Source: Rubritalea tangerina
GTDB taxonomy: Bacteria; Verrucomicrobiota; Verrucomicrobiia; Verrucomicrobiales; Akkermansiaceae
Direction: 5' to 3'
Assembly: GCF_042683245.1 (NCBI RefSeq)
Contig: NZ_JBHUJB010000021.1
Span: 62,001-126,000, forward strand
Length of the DNA: 64,000 nt
Under the pieces are notes generated by a model, which worked only from the letters and a program-made list of their open reading frames with translations, searched no databases and was not told the origin of the DNA. Positions within the stretch are counted from its first letter, which is position 1, and every line of letters begins with the position of its first letter. The translations under genes were made by a program, and so were the position numbers. Below, piece after piece: positions 1 through 8,113 of the stretch.

Positions 1-132
1 CCAGTGGGTGCGCAGAAATTCATCACGACAACCTCGGTTGATTGGTTGGATGGTGGTTGGGGTGAATGGCCGCTTTACAGGGTGTGTGACGGTAAGGTGA
101 GTAAGTGGGAGAGGGACAATTCCGTTGAATGA
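1..132 (+). CDS. C-terminal end of an unidentified protein (partial)
   Basis: Frame 1 is open from the window edge to a TGA at 130-132 and encodes 43 residues ending in KWERDNSVE. The composition (several Trp, few rare residues) looks like real coding sequence, but no family can be named from this fragment. It lies 30 bases upstream of the sigma factor gene on the same strand. It could also be a chance open frame, since it is cut by the window edge. Confidence 0.45.
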   Translation, partial: PVGAQKFITTTSVDWLDGGWGEWPLYRVCDGKVSKWERDNSVE

Positions 133-162
133 TGAGATTTCTGCGCTAAAAGCTAAAGTGTC

Positions 163-810
163 ATGAATATTTCCCGCCTGATTACGTCCAATTTTTTGAT
201 GGGCGATGTTGCGAGCGAAGCCAACGGGAATGGTGGAGGGGATGGACCGACGGACTTTCAGCTAGTGCAGCTGGCGCAATCGGGTGACTACGCGGCATTT
301 GACACGTTGGTAACTCGTCATCGAGGAAAGGTATATGCAATGATCATGAACATGGTACGAAATGACGCAGACGCATGGGATTTGGCCCAGGATTCTTTTG
401 TGAAGGCGTGGAGAGCACTGCCGAAGTTTGAGAACCGTTCACAATTTTCGACGTGGCTGTTTCGTATCAGTCACAATGTTGTGTATGACTGGATGCGCAA
501 GAAGAAGCATGAGAGTGAGGGGGAGCTCAATGAGGAGATGCAGTTGTCGGATCGCATGGATATGAGTGCACGCACGGCACCTAAGCAGGCGGCACGGCCG
601 GATGAGGCGCTTGGGCGTGTGGAGCGGCAGGTAGAAATTCAACGTGCCTTAGATCAATTAAGTGATGAGCATAGAGAGACGATTTTATTACGAGAGATTC
701 AAGGCATGGAATATGCTGAGATTGCAGAGGTGATGGAATGCTCAAAAGGGACAGTTATGAGCCGATTATTTTATGCCCGTAAGAAACTTCAAACATTATT
801 GAAACCATGA
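163..810 (+). CDS. ECF-type RNA polymerase sigma factor
   Basis: This is a sigma-70 family alternative sigma factor of the extracytoplasmic function type. Region 2 is visible at about residues 45-110 (DAWDLAQDSFVKAWRALPKF, then FSTWLFRISHNVVYDW). Region 4 is at about residues 155-210 (REIQGMEYAEIAEVMECSKG, then the VMSRLFYARKKL recognition helix). The 215-residue length is normal for the class. ATG 163 gives a 12-residue extra leader relative to an in-frame ATG at 199; neither has a convincing ribosome binding site. The stop codon overlaps the next gene by four bases (ATGA), so the two are translationally coupled, and that partner is probably its anti-sigma factor. Its target promoters cannot be read from this window. 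Confidence 0.9.
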   Translation: MNISRLITSNFLMGDVASEANGNGGGDGPTDFQLVQLAQSGDYAAFDTLVTRHRGKVYAMIMNMVRNDADAWDLAQDSFVKAWRALPKFENRSQFSTWLFRISHNVVYDWMRKKKHESEGELNEEMQLSDRMDMSARTAPKQAARPDEALGRVERQVEIQRALDQLSDEHRETILLREIQGMEYAEIAEVMECSKGTVMSRLFYARKKLQTLLKP

Positions 811-1370
811 AAACTCCTGACAAATCAACAATTCAAGCCTGGCTCAATGGGGAGCTTGAGGGAAATGCTCTGCGTGAAATGGAAGCTTGGGCTGAGGAGA
901 ATGCTGATCAGCTTGAAAAGGAAATGGGATGGGAAGGTCTGTCTGAAGAGCTTGTCGAGCATGTGCCTGCTGACGAGGAGCCGCCCTACGCAGAGTTTTT
1001 TAACGAGCGGGTGCGTCATCACGCGATAGAGCTGGCAGCCAGCAATGAGGAAGTCGCTGAGAAAGCTAGCTTGTGGGCGAAGTTTCAATGGTTATTTGCG
1101 CCTGCTGCATTGGCGGGGATGGCGTTGTGTTTTTTCTTAGGCACACGGGTGGAGCCGAAAGGGCAGGAGGTGGCAGCGGTTCTGGATGGTGTGTACACGC
1201 CAGTGAGTGGGGTGAGCTCTGAGGTGATCGTGGCTGGAGAAAGTACCGTGATCGTGCTTGAGGGATTGGAGGAAATTCCTGAGTCCTTGGACATTGTGTC
1301 TGGTGATTCGAGTGTCGGCGTGAGTCCAAGGATGTTGGTGAAAGCCGAGAGGGAAACGCTTTATTATTAA
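807..1370 (+). CDS. Probable membrane anti-sigma factor
   Basis: The product has 187 residues. The acidic N-terminal half (about residues 1-90) starts with DKSTIQAWLNGELEGNALREM, the kind of short helical segment seen in anti-sigma proteins. One membrane span follows at about residues 96-114 (LFAPAALAGMALCFFLGTRV), and the last 70 residues would lie in the periplasm. No zinc-binding HxxxCxxC motif is present, so it is not a ZAS-type anti-sigma factor. The function is inferred from the coupled four-base overlap with the upstream sigma factor and from its topology, not from sequence identity to a known family. A secreted protein gene follows after six bases. Confidence 0.6.
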   Translation: MKTPDKSTIQAWLNGELEGNALREMEAWAEENADQLEKEMGWEGLSEELVEHVPADEEPPYAEFFNERVRHHAIELAASNEEVAEKASLWAKFQWLFAPAALAGMALCFFLGTRVEPKGQEVAAVLDGVYTPVSGVSSEVIVAGESTVIVLEGLEEIPESLDIVSGDSSVGVSPRMLVKAERETLYY

Positions 1371-1376
1371 AATGCG

Positions 1377-1865
1377 ATGAGAATCATTTTTCAAATCTTA
1401 GTGTTAGTGGCTATCTGTATGCGGATAGAGGCAGCGGATGTTGGCAAGGAAGTCATTGGCCGGATGCAGGTGACTGTTTATTATGGCACAGATGCCAACC
1501 CAGCAGCGGCGGGTGAAAATCTGCAGGTTGTGAGTGGTGAGGTTGAGCAAAAGCTACGTTCACTTCGTAAAACTGGATACGAGCACTACAGAGTGTTAGG
1601 TTCTGATAGGAAGCCTGTGTTTAGGAGTTACGAGAATTGGTTGGCGCCGCTCAGTCCATCTGAGGAACTGTTGATTAGTTTTGAACCACGGGGGAAGGCT
1701 GAAGGCGCTAAGCTCATGTTAGATCTCGAGTTGTGGCAGAGTAAGCGCAAGATCATGAAGGCGGGTCCGACATTAGAGAAGGGGAAGCCGTTGTATATTT
1801 TTGGGCCAAAATGGCGTGGTGGTCGACTTTTGCTGGCCATTGAGTTAGTTGAGATCGTACAGTGA
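1377..1865 (+). CDS. Secreted protein of unknown function
   Basis: The product has 162 residues. It starts with a clear signal peptide (MRIIFQILVLVAICMRIEA, cleavage expected near AAD), so it should be exported. I do not recognise the mature domain. It is rich in beta-prone segments and ends with GRLLLAIELVEIV. It starts six bases after the anti-sigma-like gene and ends seven bases before the likely start of the DUF1573 gene, so it is part of one five-gene operon. It may be a target or a sensor partner of the sigma system, but nothing in the sequence proves this. Confidence 0.7.
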   Translation: MRIIFQILVLVAICMRIEAADVGKEVIGRMQVTVYYGTDANPAAAGENLQVVSGEVEQKLRSLRKTGYEHYRVLGSDRKPVFRSYENWLAPLSPSEELLISFEPRGKAEGAKLMLDLELWQSKRKIMKAGPTLEKGKPLYIFGPKWRGGRLLLAIELVEIVQ

Positions 1866-1872
1866 TTTTGCA

Positions 1873-2571
1873 ATGAAACGGCTGCTTTTGATCATAACGG
1901 GCATACTGACATCTCTGGTCTATGGTGCGGGGGAATTAAGTTTTGAGACCAAGGAGCAATCTGTGGATGCGGCTGCGGATGCGAAGAAGGTGGAGGTGCT
2001 CTTTCCATTTAAGAATACCTCAGACGAGGATGTGATCGTGGAGCGCTATGATGCGCCGTGTACTTGTATGTCGGCCATGCTGAAGGGGGGCGAGAGGCTG
2101 TCTAAAGATGGTCCGGTACTCTTCAAGCCAGGTCAAGAGGGGGTGTTTAAGGGGGTGTTTGAGTTGGGGAATTTTAAGGGTACGGTGGATAAGAAGATTG
2201 TGGTTTGGGCGCGAGGTGATTCGGATGAGAAGCCATCGATTATTCTATCGACGAAGGTGACGATTCCCTATTTGATTGCGGCTTTTCCGCATTCACTGGT
2301 GTGGGATTTAGGTGCAGAAGCTGAGTCTAAGGAGATAGTGGTTAAGGTGGACCACGAGGATCCAATCAAGATAGTGAAGCATTCATGCTCCAGTCCTGAG
2401 GTAGAGTACACTTTCGAGACAGTGAAGGAGGGCTACGAGTACAAGTTGACAGTGACCCCTAAGACCACGAAGAAAGTTCTTTTTGCTGCGCTCAGGCTGA
2501 CAACGGACAGTAAGAATCCACGTTACAAGGTGGTGCAGACCTTTATGACTGTGAAGCCTAAGAAGAAATGA
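1873..2571 (+). CDS. Secreted DUF1573-family protein
   Basis: The start is taken at ATG 1873, which begins a signal peptide (MKRLLLIITGILTSLVYGAG). An upstream in-frame start at 1849 would bury this inside the protein. After cleavage comes a DUF1573-like beta-sandwich: SVDAAADAKKVEVLFPFKNTS, then DAPCTCMSAML, where the CTC cysteines match the family's conserved CGC/CTC spot. DUF1573 proteins are common secreted proteins of Bacteroidota, Planctomycetota and Verrucomicrobiota, with no settled function. The gene ends in ATGA, overlapping the following rhodanese gene by four bases. Confidence 0.8.
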   Translation: MKRLLLIITGILTSLVYGAGELSFETKEQSVDAAADAKKVEVLFPFKNTSDEDVIVERYDAPCTCMSAMLKGGERLSKDGPVLFKPGQEGVFKGVFELGNFKGTVDKKIVVWARGDSDEKPSIILSTKVTIPYLIAAFPHSLVWDLGAEAESKEIVVKVDHEDPIKIVKHSCSSPEVEYTFETVKEGYEYKLTVTPKTTKKVLFAALRLTTDSKNPRYKVVQTFMTVKPKKK

Positions 2572-3044
2572 AGTGGATCTTGCAGAGTGTCGTATTTGTG
2601 GTGATTTCGGCCATTTTTGCCGTGGGAACGTTTCTCGTGCTAGGTGGGCCTGATCGCACTGTCCCCTGCGTGCAAGCTGAGATGAAGGATGTCCATGTGT
2701 GTCTGGAGACGGTGTTAGTAGATTGGCAGGGTGATGTTCTATGGGTAGATGCTCGGAGTCGAGCGGAGTTCGAACGTGAGCGTTTGGCTGGGGCTTTGTT
2801 GATACCGGAGAATGATGCGGATAACCAATTGGCTGTGCCGATACACATGGAGAAAATTGGCATGGCGGGGGTGAACGGACAAAAGCTCGTGGTGTATTGT
2901 GCGACAGATGCCTGTGGCAGCAGTGAGTTTGTGGCAAAGAAAATCCGTGATACAGGCTTTCACTCAGAGGTGTATATTCTACACGGTGGGTGGAAGGCGA
3001 TCCGCGCAGATGCGGATCGCTTAACTACAGAGCAGGGGAAGTGA
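2568..3044 (+). CDS. Membrane-anchored rhodanese-domain protein
   Basis: The product has 158 residues. One N-terminal membrane span (about residues 3-24) is followed by a rhodanese domain. WVDARSRAEFERERLAGALLIP is the typical first half, and VVYCATDACGSSEFVAKKI carries the active-site loop with the catalytic cysteine at YCATDAC. GWKAIRADADRL closes the fold. Rhodaneses move sulfane sulfur or act as redox or regulatory modules. The anchor places this one outside the cytoplasmic membrane, and the DUF1573-rhodanese pair in one operon points to an envelope role. It is the last gene of the sigma operon and faces the next gene tail to tail across 14 bases. Confidence 0.85.
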   Translation: MKWILQSVVFVVISAIFAVGTFLVLGGPDRTVPCVQAEMKDVHVCLETVLVDWQGDVLWVDARSRAEFERERLAGALLIPENDADNQLAVPIHMEKIGMAGVNGQKLVVYCATDACGSSEFVAKKIRDTGFHSEVYILHGGWKAIRADADRLTTEQGK

Positions 3045-3058
3045 TAGTGAGGTTGTGG

Positions 3059-4198
3059 TTACTCGACGACCTGATAGATTTTTCCTTGATGGGAGATGAG
3101 GTACATTTCTCCCTGTGGGTCTTCGGCAAATGAGGCGATTTGCGGTATGGCTTTGCCATTTTGGCTGAAGTCAGCTTTATGATGGCGCAGGTCGGTGAGT
3201 TTTCCACGTTTGAGTGATGCGCTCCAGATGTGTGGTTTGACGTAATCGGCGAAGAAATAGCGTCCTTTTAGAGAGGTGACAGAGCCTTTGTAGACGAGGC
3301 CGCCTGTGACACTGAAGCCGCCGGTGTTTTTTGTGTCGTGTTTGTATTCGTAGGCTGGGGCGATCAGTTTGCCGGGGTTTTTAGTTTTGGCGGGTTTATT
3401 CTTTGTTTTGTGTGTGCCTTCGAGTTGTGGCCAGCCAAAGTTAGCACTGAAGAGTTGTTTGTGAGGTGTGACATTAATTTCCTCCCAGGCGTTTTGGCCG
3501 ACATCGCCAATGTATAGTGAGCCTTCGTGCCAAGAACAACGCCAAGGGTTGCGAAGTCCGTAGGATAGGATTTCTGGTAGTGCTTTGTCAGATTTCACAA
3601 AAGGATTGTCGTTAGGGACCTTGTAGCCCTTTGCTGGGGATACATCTATTCTCAGGAGTTTGCCTAGGAATGTGTTGAGGTCTTGCGCTCGGTGTTTGGG
3701 GTCATTGGCGCTACCGCCGTCGCCGAGACCGATGTAGAGCATGCCATCTGGCCCAAAGTCTAACCATCCGCCATTATGGTTTCTGTAGTCTTGTTTTTGG
3801 GTGAGTAGAATTTCTTCGGAGTCGCGGGAGGCTTCTGTTGGGGACTTTGATTGGTAGCGTGACACGACGGTGTCACCTTTATTGTTAGTGTAATAGAGGT
3901 AGAAGCGTTTATCGTTTTTATAGTTTGGGGAGAAGGCCATACCAAGGAGCCCTTGCTCATTCATTTTGATGGTGATCTTGTCTTGGATGTCGAGGAAAGG
4001 TGAGTCGAGCAATTTCCCGGACTGTCGATCGAACACACGGATGAGTCCATCTTTCTCGAGGACGTAGAGAAAGTCCTGAGAGTTTGTAGGTGCGGTGAGG
4101 TAGGTGGGTTTATCTAGGTGTTTGATGAGTAATTCAGCTCGTGGGGTGGCCTGGGTAGCCAGAGTGGTGGTAGCAAGCGCGATGAGGATAGGTTTCAT
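3059..4198 (-). CDS. PQQ-dependent sugar dehydrogenase (glucose/sorbosone dehydrogenase family)
   Basis: The product has 379 residues with a signal peptide (MKPILIALATTTLATQA). The beta-propeller motifs of soluble aldose sugar dehydrogenases are present: FLYVLEKDGLIRVFDRQSG, GLLGMAFSPNY, NHNGGWLDFGPDGMLYIGLG with GDGGSANDP, and LSYGLRNPWRCSW with YIGDVGQNAWEEIN. The HNGG and GLRNPWR elements are those that hold PQQ and the substrate in this family. The enzyme would oxidise a sugar in the periplasm. The true substrate and cofactor dependence cannot be told from sequence. An ECF sigma gene lies 63 bases upstream on the same strand, with no clear terminator between them. Confidence 0.88.
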   Translation of the reverse strand: MKPILIALATTTLATQATPRAELLIKHLDKPTYLTAPTNSQDFLYVLEKDGLIRVFDRQSGKLLDSPFLDIQDKITIKMNEQGLLGMAFSPNYKNDKRFYLYYTNNKGDTVVSRYQSKSPTEASRDSEEILLTQKQDYRNHNGGWLDFGPDGMLYIGLGDGGSANDPKHRAQDLNTFLGKLLRIDVSPAKGYKVPNDNPFVKSDKALPEILSYGLRNPWRCSWHEGSLYIGDVGQNAWEEINVTPHKQLFSANFGWPQLEGTHKTKNKPAKTKNPGKLIAPAYEYKHDTKNTGGFSVTGGLVYKGSVTSLKGRYFFADYVKPHIWSASLKRGKLTDLRHHKADFSQNGKAIPQIASFAEDPQGEMYLISHQGKIYQVVE

Positions 4199-4261
4199 AT
4201 CTGCACTATTTGCAAAGCTCTGTGCTAATGCAACTGAGAATTCGCGTGAAGGCGCATTCTG

Positions 4262-4897
4262 CTAGGCGTCGAGGTAATTGTTCAGGGCGTCACGCAGGTC
4301 GGTACGGGCGCGGAAGAGGTGACTTTTGACTGCTGAGACTGAGGTGTTGAGAACCTCGGCAATTTGGTCATAGGGCATGTTTTCGTAGCGACGTAGAATG
4401 ACGGCCATGCGTTGTTTTTCTGGGAGGGCATTGATAGCGGCATCGACAGCAGACTGAAGTTCTGACTGAAGGGTTTCGGCATCTGGTGAGCGCGTGAGCG
4501 AGTCGGCTACTTGGTCGTGGTGTTCTTCTTCACGTTCCTCGAGCGAGTGGGTCTTTCGGCGTGAGCGTTTTTTGCTCTCATTGAAGACGAGGTTGCGTGT
4601 GATGGTGAAGAGGAAGGTGGTGAACTTTGCTTTTTCTTTGTAGCGAGGGGCGGATTTCCAGAGGCGGATGAAGACCTGCTGGGCAATGTCTTGGGCATCG
4701 CTGGGGTTGCCTAACATTTTAGCAACAGTGCCGACGATCATATCTTGGTGACGTTCGACGATAGATTCAAAGGCAGCGTGGTCACCTTGTTTGACACGCA
4801 GCATGAGAGCCACATCGATCGCGTTTTCTGAGTCAGAGTTTGGCGTATCGATGTCGGGCATAGGGAGTGGGATGGTCTGCGTGGCAGTATTCGACAT
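4262..4897 (-). CDS. ECF-type RNA polymerase sigma factor
   Basis: The product has 211 residues. Region 2 includes AQDIAQQVFIRLWKSAPRYK and FTTFLFTITRNLVFNESKKR. Region 4 includes LPEKQRMAVILRRYENMPYD, then AEVLNTSVSAVKSHLFRAR. The low-complexity N-terminus (about residues 1-25) is extra. No anti-sigma gene is adjacent; the downstream gene is the PQQ-type dehydrogenase. The upstream neighbour on the same strand is dnaG, 79 bases away. This gene is separate from the sigma genes at 163 and 41776 and is not a close copy of either. Confidence 0.9.
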   Translation of the reverse strand: MSNTATQTIPLPMPDIDTPNSDSENAIDVALMLRVKQGDHAAFESIVERHQDMIVGTVAKMLGNPSDAQDIAQQVFIRLWKSAPRYKEKAKFTTFLFTITRNLVFNESKKRSRRKTHSLEEREEEHHDQVADSLTRSPDAETLQSELQSAVDAAINALPEKQRMAVILRRYENMPYDQIAEVLNTSVSAVKSHLFRARTDLRDALNNYLDA

Positions 4898-4976
4898 AAT
4901 GCTATATGTCTATTTGAACCACGTAGCAACGGATAAGTTGCAAAGCCGGGTGATAAAAAGTGGGGGTGTTGGGTGC

Positions 4977-6824
4977 TTAGCGGATGAAGCGCTGGCGGAG
5001 GTTTTTGAGAAGCCCTTGAATTTCTTGGGCTTCTGCGAGCAGGGTGGTGAGTTGCTCTGAGGTAAGATTAGGTTGTTTGAGGGCGGTGCGGATTGCGGCT
5101 TCTCGCTGTTGGAGGTTTTTGGAGATGAGCATGTTGGTGGTCTCCTCAGCGGCTTGAATGGGGTTGGCTGGGAGAGCCTCGGCGAAATTACGTTGGAGCG
5201 CCATTTGTTCTGCTGGCGGCAGGGTCATCAGAAAGCTTTGGATGGAGGAGGCTTTGCTTGGGTCGGGTTTGCGCGCAAGGATGTTGTTGAGGAGGTGACC
5301 GCCTTGGGTGACGGCGAGCGGCTCATGGAGGGCTTCAACTTGTTCGCAAAGCCAGTCTAGCGCCTCGCTAGACGAGAGGGCGAGAAAGCAGAGGTAGGCC
5401 ACGGTGCCGTCCATTTCAACAGGAGTGATGATTTCGGCGGGTGGTTCATTCGGGTCTGTATAATTGCGAGTGCGTTGTTCTTCGAAGCGTTTTTTCTTAG
5501 CTGCTTTAGCGATTTGGTCACGGAAATCGCTGTCGCTGGTGCCGAGTCTGGCGGCAATTTTTGCGATAATGGTATCTTGGGCGACTTTATTTTTGACGAG
5601 CTGAGCGAGCTCTGAGAGTTCGGATGCGAGCTCTGATTTTTCTCTAATGCTTGCGAGATTGGTGGTGTTGGCGGCGTGGTCTAGCTTGTAGTCGAAGAAC
5701 TCTTTTGCTTCGTCGACGAGTTGTTTGAAGGCATCGACGCCAAATTTCTGGACGTAGGAATCTGGATCTTCGCCGGCGGGCATAGTGACGCAGCGGACAT
5801 GGATTTCTTCTGCGACGAGGACTTTGAATGCACGTGTGGCGGCTTTGTAGCCAGCGGCATCGGCATCATAGCAGAGCACTGCATTTTTGGTGTAGCGTTT
5901 AAGGATGCGTGCGTGCTTTTCGGTGGTGCCGGTGCCGAGGGCTGCGATGACATTTTGGATCCCTTGTTCGTGGAGGGCGATGACATCGATTTGTCCTTCG
6001 CAGAGGATGGCGTGCTTGGCTTGGGAGATGGGTCTACGCGCTTTATCGAGCCCGAAGAAGACCTTTGATTTATCGAAGAGTTGGGTTTCTGGTGAGTTAA
6101 TGTACTTACCGCTGTTTGGGTCGTTAATCAATTGTCTGGCAGAGAACGCAATGATGTCGCCGTAGTCATTGTGGATGGGGAACATGAGGCGATTGCGAAA
6201 ACGCACGAAAAGGCCAGCACGCGGGTTGTTTTGGTCTTTGAGGGAGCAGATGCCCGACCTTTCAAGTTCTCTGCCTGTGTAGCCTTTTTGTTTGGCCCAT
6301 TGGAGAAAAATGCTGGGATTTTCTGGCATCCAGCCGATGAGCCATCGCTCGGCGGAATCGATGTTAAAACCGCGTTTTTTTAGGTAATCACGGGCGAGCT
6401 GGGCTTCGGGGGCTTTGCGCACTAGTTGGTGGAAAAACTCTGCAGACTCGTTGTGGAGCTGGATGAGGCGAGATTTTGAGCGTTGGCGTTTTGCGGCATC
6501 CGGGTCGTAGACATCCTCGACGATGGGGACTCCGGAACGATCAGCGAGTTTTTTAACTGCGTCAACGAAAGGGAGGTTTTCATATTTTTGGACGAAAGTG
6601 ATGGCTGAGCCACCTTCACCACAGCCGAAGCAATAGAAGAATTGGCGGGCTGGGTTGACATTGAACGAAGGGGTTTTCTCATTGTGAAATGGGCAATTGG
6701 CTTTGAAGGTGCCGCCAGCTCGTTTGAGGGGGATATAGCTGGAGATGACATCGACGATGTCAGTCTGGTCTAGAATATTTTGGATAGTTTCCTCAGGGAT
6801 ACGCGGCACGAGATAGTTCTGCAC
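4977..6824 (-). CDS. dnaG: DNA primase
   Basis: DnaG synthesises the RNA primers for replication. The CHC2 zinc finger is at about residues 41-70 (CPFHNEKTPSF, then FYCFGCGEGG). The primase core follows, and the Toprim domain is at about residues 255-335 (ILCEGQIDVIALHEQG, then LCYDADAAGYKA with the metal-binding acidic residues). The C-terminal third, which would bind the DnaB helicase, is divergent as usual. The 615-residue length fits the family. The frame opens with a GTG at 6824, no ATG fits better, and no Shine-Dalgarno sequence is visible. It is not next to rpsU or rpoD, unlike in many bacteria. Confidence 0.97.
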   Translation of the reverse strand: MQNYLVPRIPEETIQNILDQTDIVDVISSYIPLKRAGGTFKANCPFHNEKTPSFNVNPARQFFYCFGCGEGGSAITFVQKYENLPFVDAVKKLADRSGVPIVEDVYDPDAAKRQRSKSRLIQLHNESAEFFHQLVRKAPEAQLARDYLKKRGFNIDSAERWLIGWMPENPSIFLQWAKQKGYTGRELERSGICSLKDQNNPRAGLFVRFRNRLMFPIHNDYGDIIAFSARQLINDPNSGKYINSPETQLFDKSKVFFGLDKARRPISQAKHAILCEGQIDVIALHEQGIQNVIAALGTGTTEKHARILKRYTKNAVLCYDADAAGYKAATRAFKVLVAEEIHVRCVTMPAGEDPDSYVQKFGVDAFKQLVDEAKEFFDYKLDHAANTTNLASIREKSELASELSELAQLVKNKVAQDTIIAKIAARLGTSDSDFRDQIAKAAKKKRFEEQRTRNYTDPNEPPAEIITPVEMDGTVAYLCFLALSSSEALDWLCEQVEALHEPLAVTQGGHLLNNILARKPDPSKASSIQSFLMTLPPAEQMALQRNFAEALPANPIQAAEETTNMLISKNLQQREAAIRTALKQPNLTSEQLTTLLAEAQEIQGLLKNLRQRFIR

Positions 6825-7003
6825 GCAGCGAGGGGGGGATGCAATCCAGAAAATGGGTTGGCTTCTATCTAACTGAAGATGAAGGATGTTTGGGATTTAT
6901 TCAATGTGCTAATACTTGGTATGAGTGGTGATTAGCGATCATTTCGGTTGCGGGCAGAAAATTCATGGGCATAATCCGCGCAGATTTTACTCACACGAGA
7001 TAT

Positions 7004-7957
7004 ATGGAGAACGTAATCATTATCGGAACAGGCCCTGCTGGCTACACAGCAGCGATTTATACAGCACGTGCAGACCTCAGCCCATTGGTTCTCACAGGTT
7101 CACAGCCGGGAGGACAACTTACGACCACTACTGATGTGGAGAACTTTCCCGGGTTTCCAGATGGTGTTATGGGGCCTGAGTTGATGCAAAAAATGCAGCA
7201 ACAAGCTGAGAGGTTTGGGGCTCGTGTGCAAAATAGTGTGGAAGTTACTAGTGTTGAACAGAACGAAGACAAGAGCTTCACTGTCAATGCGAAGCAGGTT
7301 TTTGGCGCTGAGACTATGAGCTGGAACACGAAGACTGTGATCATTGCATCTGGTGCATCAGCGCGTTACCTCGGTCTTCCTGGTGAGATGGATCTGGTAA
7401 AAGGCGGAGCAGGATTGACTGCTTGTGCAACGTGTGATGGAGCTTTCTATCGAGATGTGCCAGTGGCAGTGGTAGGTGGTGGTGACACTGCCGCAGAAGA
7501 GGCTACTTTCCTTACAAAGTTTGCAAGCAAAGTGTACTTGATTCACCGTCGTGATGAATTGAGAGCATCTAAGGTGATGGCGCAACGAGCTCTTGATAAT
7601 CCGAAGATCGAACCTGTTTGGAATTCCACAGTCACTGAATACCTACTTGATGACAACGGCCGCATACGCGGCGTGCAGTTAGAGAATACTGTTGATGGAA
7701 GCAGCTCTGAGCTAGCGGTAGAGGGTGTGTTCATGGCGATTGGTCACAATCCAAACAGCACGTTCTTGAGTGATGCTCTCGTAGATAAGGACGAGAGCGG
7801 TTATCTTCTGCAGATTCCAGGCAAGACCGCAACAAAGACTCCAGGGATTTTTGCTGCGGGAGATATTGCTGATACTGTGTACCGTCAGGGGATTACTGCG
7901 GCTGGGCAAGGTTGTGCAGCAGCACTTGAAGCTGAGCACTACATCGCTGCCCTCTAA
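7004..7957 (+). CDS. trxB: Thioredoxin reductase
   Basis: This NADPH-dependent flavoenzyme reduces thioredoxin. From ATG 7004 the protein begins MENVIIIGTGPAGYTAAIYT with the FAD-binding GxGxxG. The redox motif CATC lies near residue 136 (TACATCDGAFY), and the NADPH-binding GGGDTAAEE follows. The C-terminal FAD motif is GIFAAGDIADTVYRQ. The frame extends upstream to 6965, but that would place 13 extra residues before the conserved start. The gene stands alone and is followed by a strong terminator. Confidence 0.97.
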   Translation: MENVIIIGTGPAGYTAAIYTARADLSPLVLTGSQPGGQLTTTTDVENFPGFPDGVMGPELMQKMQQQAERFGARVQNSVEVTSVEQNEDKSFTVNAKQVFGAETMSWNTKTVIIASGASARYLGLPGEMDLVKGGAGLTACATCDGAFYRDVPVAVVGGGDTAAEEATFLTKFASKVYLIHRRDELRASKVMAQRALDNPKIEPVWNSTVTEYLLDDNGRIRGVQLENTVDGSSSELAVEGVFMAIGHNPNSTFLSDALVDKDESGYLLQIPGKTATKTPGIFAAGDIADTVYRQGITAAGQGCAAALEAEHYIAAL

Positions 7958-7985
7958 GCTGATCGCAGAAGTTTTAGTCAATTTC

Positions 7986-8022
7986 ATGGCGTGCAAGTGG
8001 ATCTACTTGCACGCCATTTTTT
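7986..8022 (+). terminator. Rho-independent terminator of trxB
   Basis: A perfect 13-base-pair stem (ATGGCGTGCAAGT at 7986-7998 with its complement at 8005-8017) has a six-base loop and is followed by a run of six T. It starts 29 bases after the trxB stop codon. Confidence 0.93.
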
Positions 8023-8113
8023 GTTACCTGATGAGGTGTTATAGGTTTTTAGGTGGTGGTTTGTGCAACGAATGGCTTGCATGGTGATGCTGCCGTCTGT
8101 TAGAGTAAGGACT

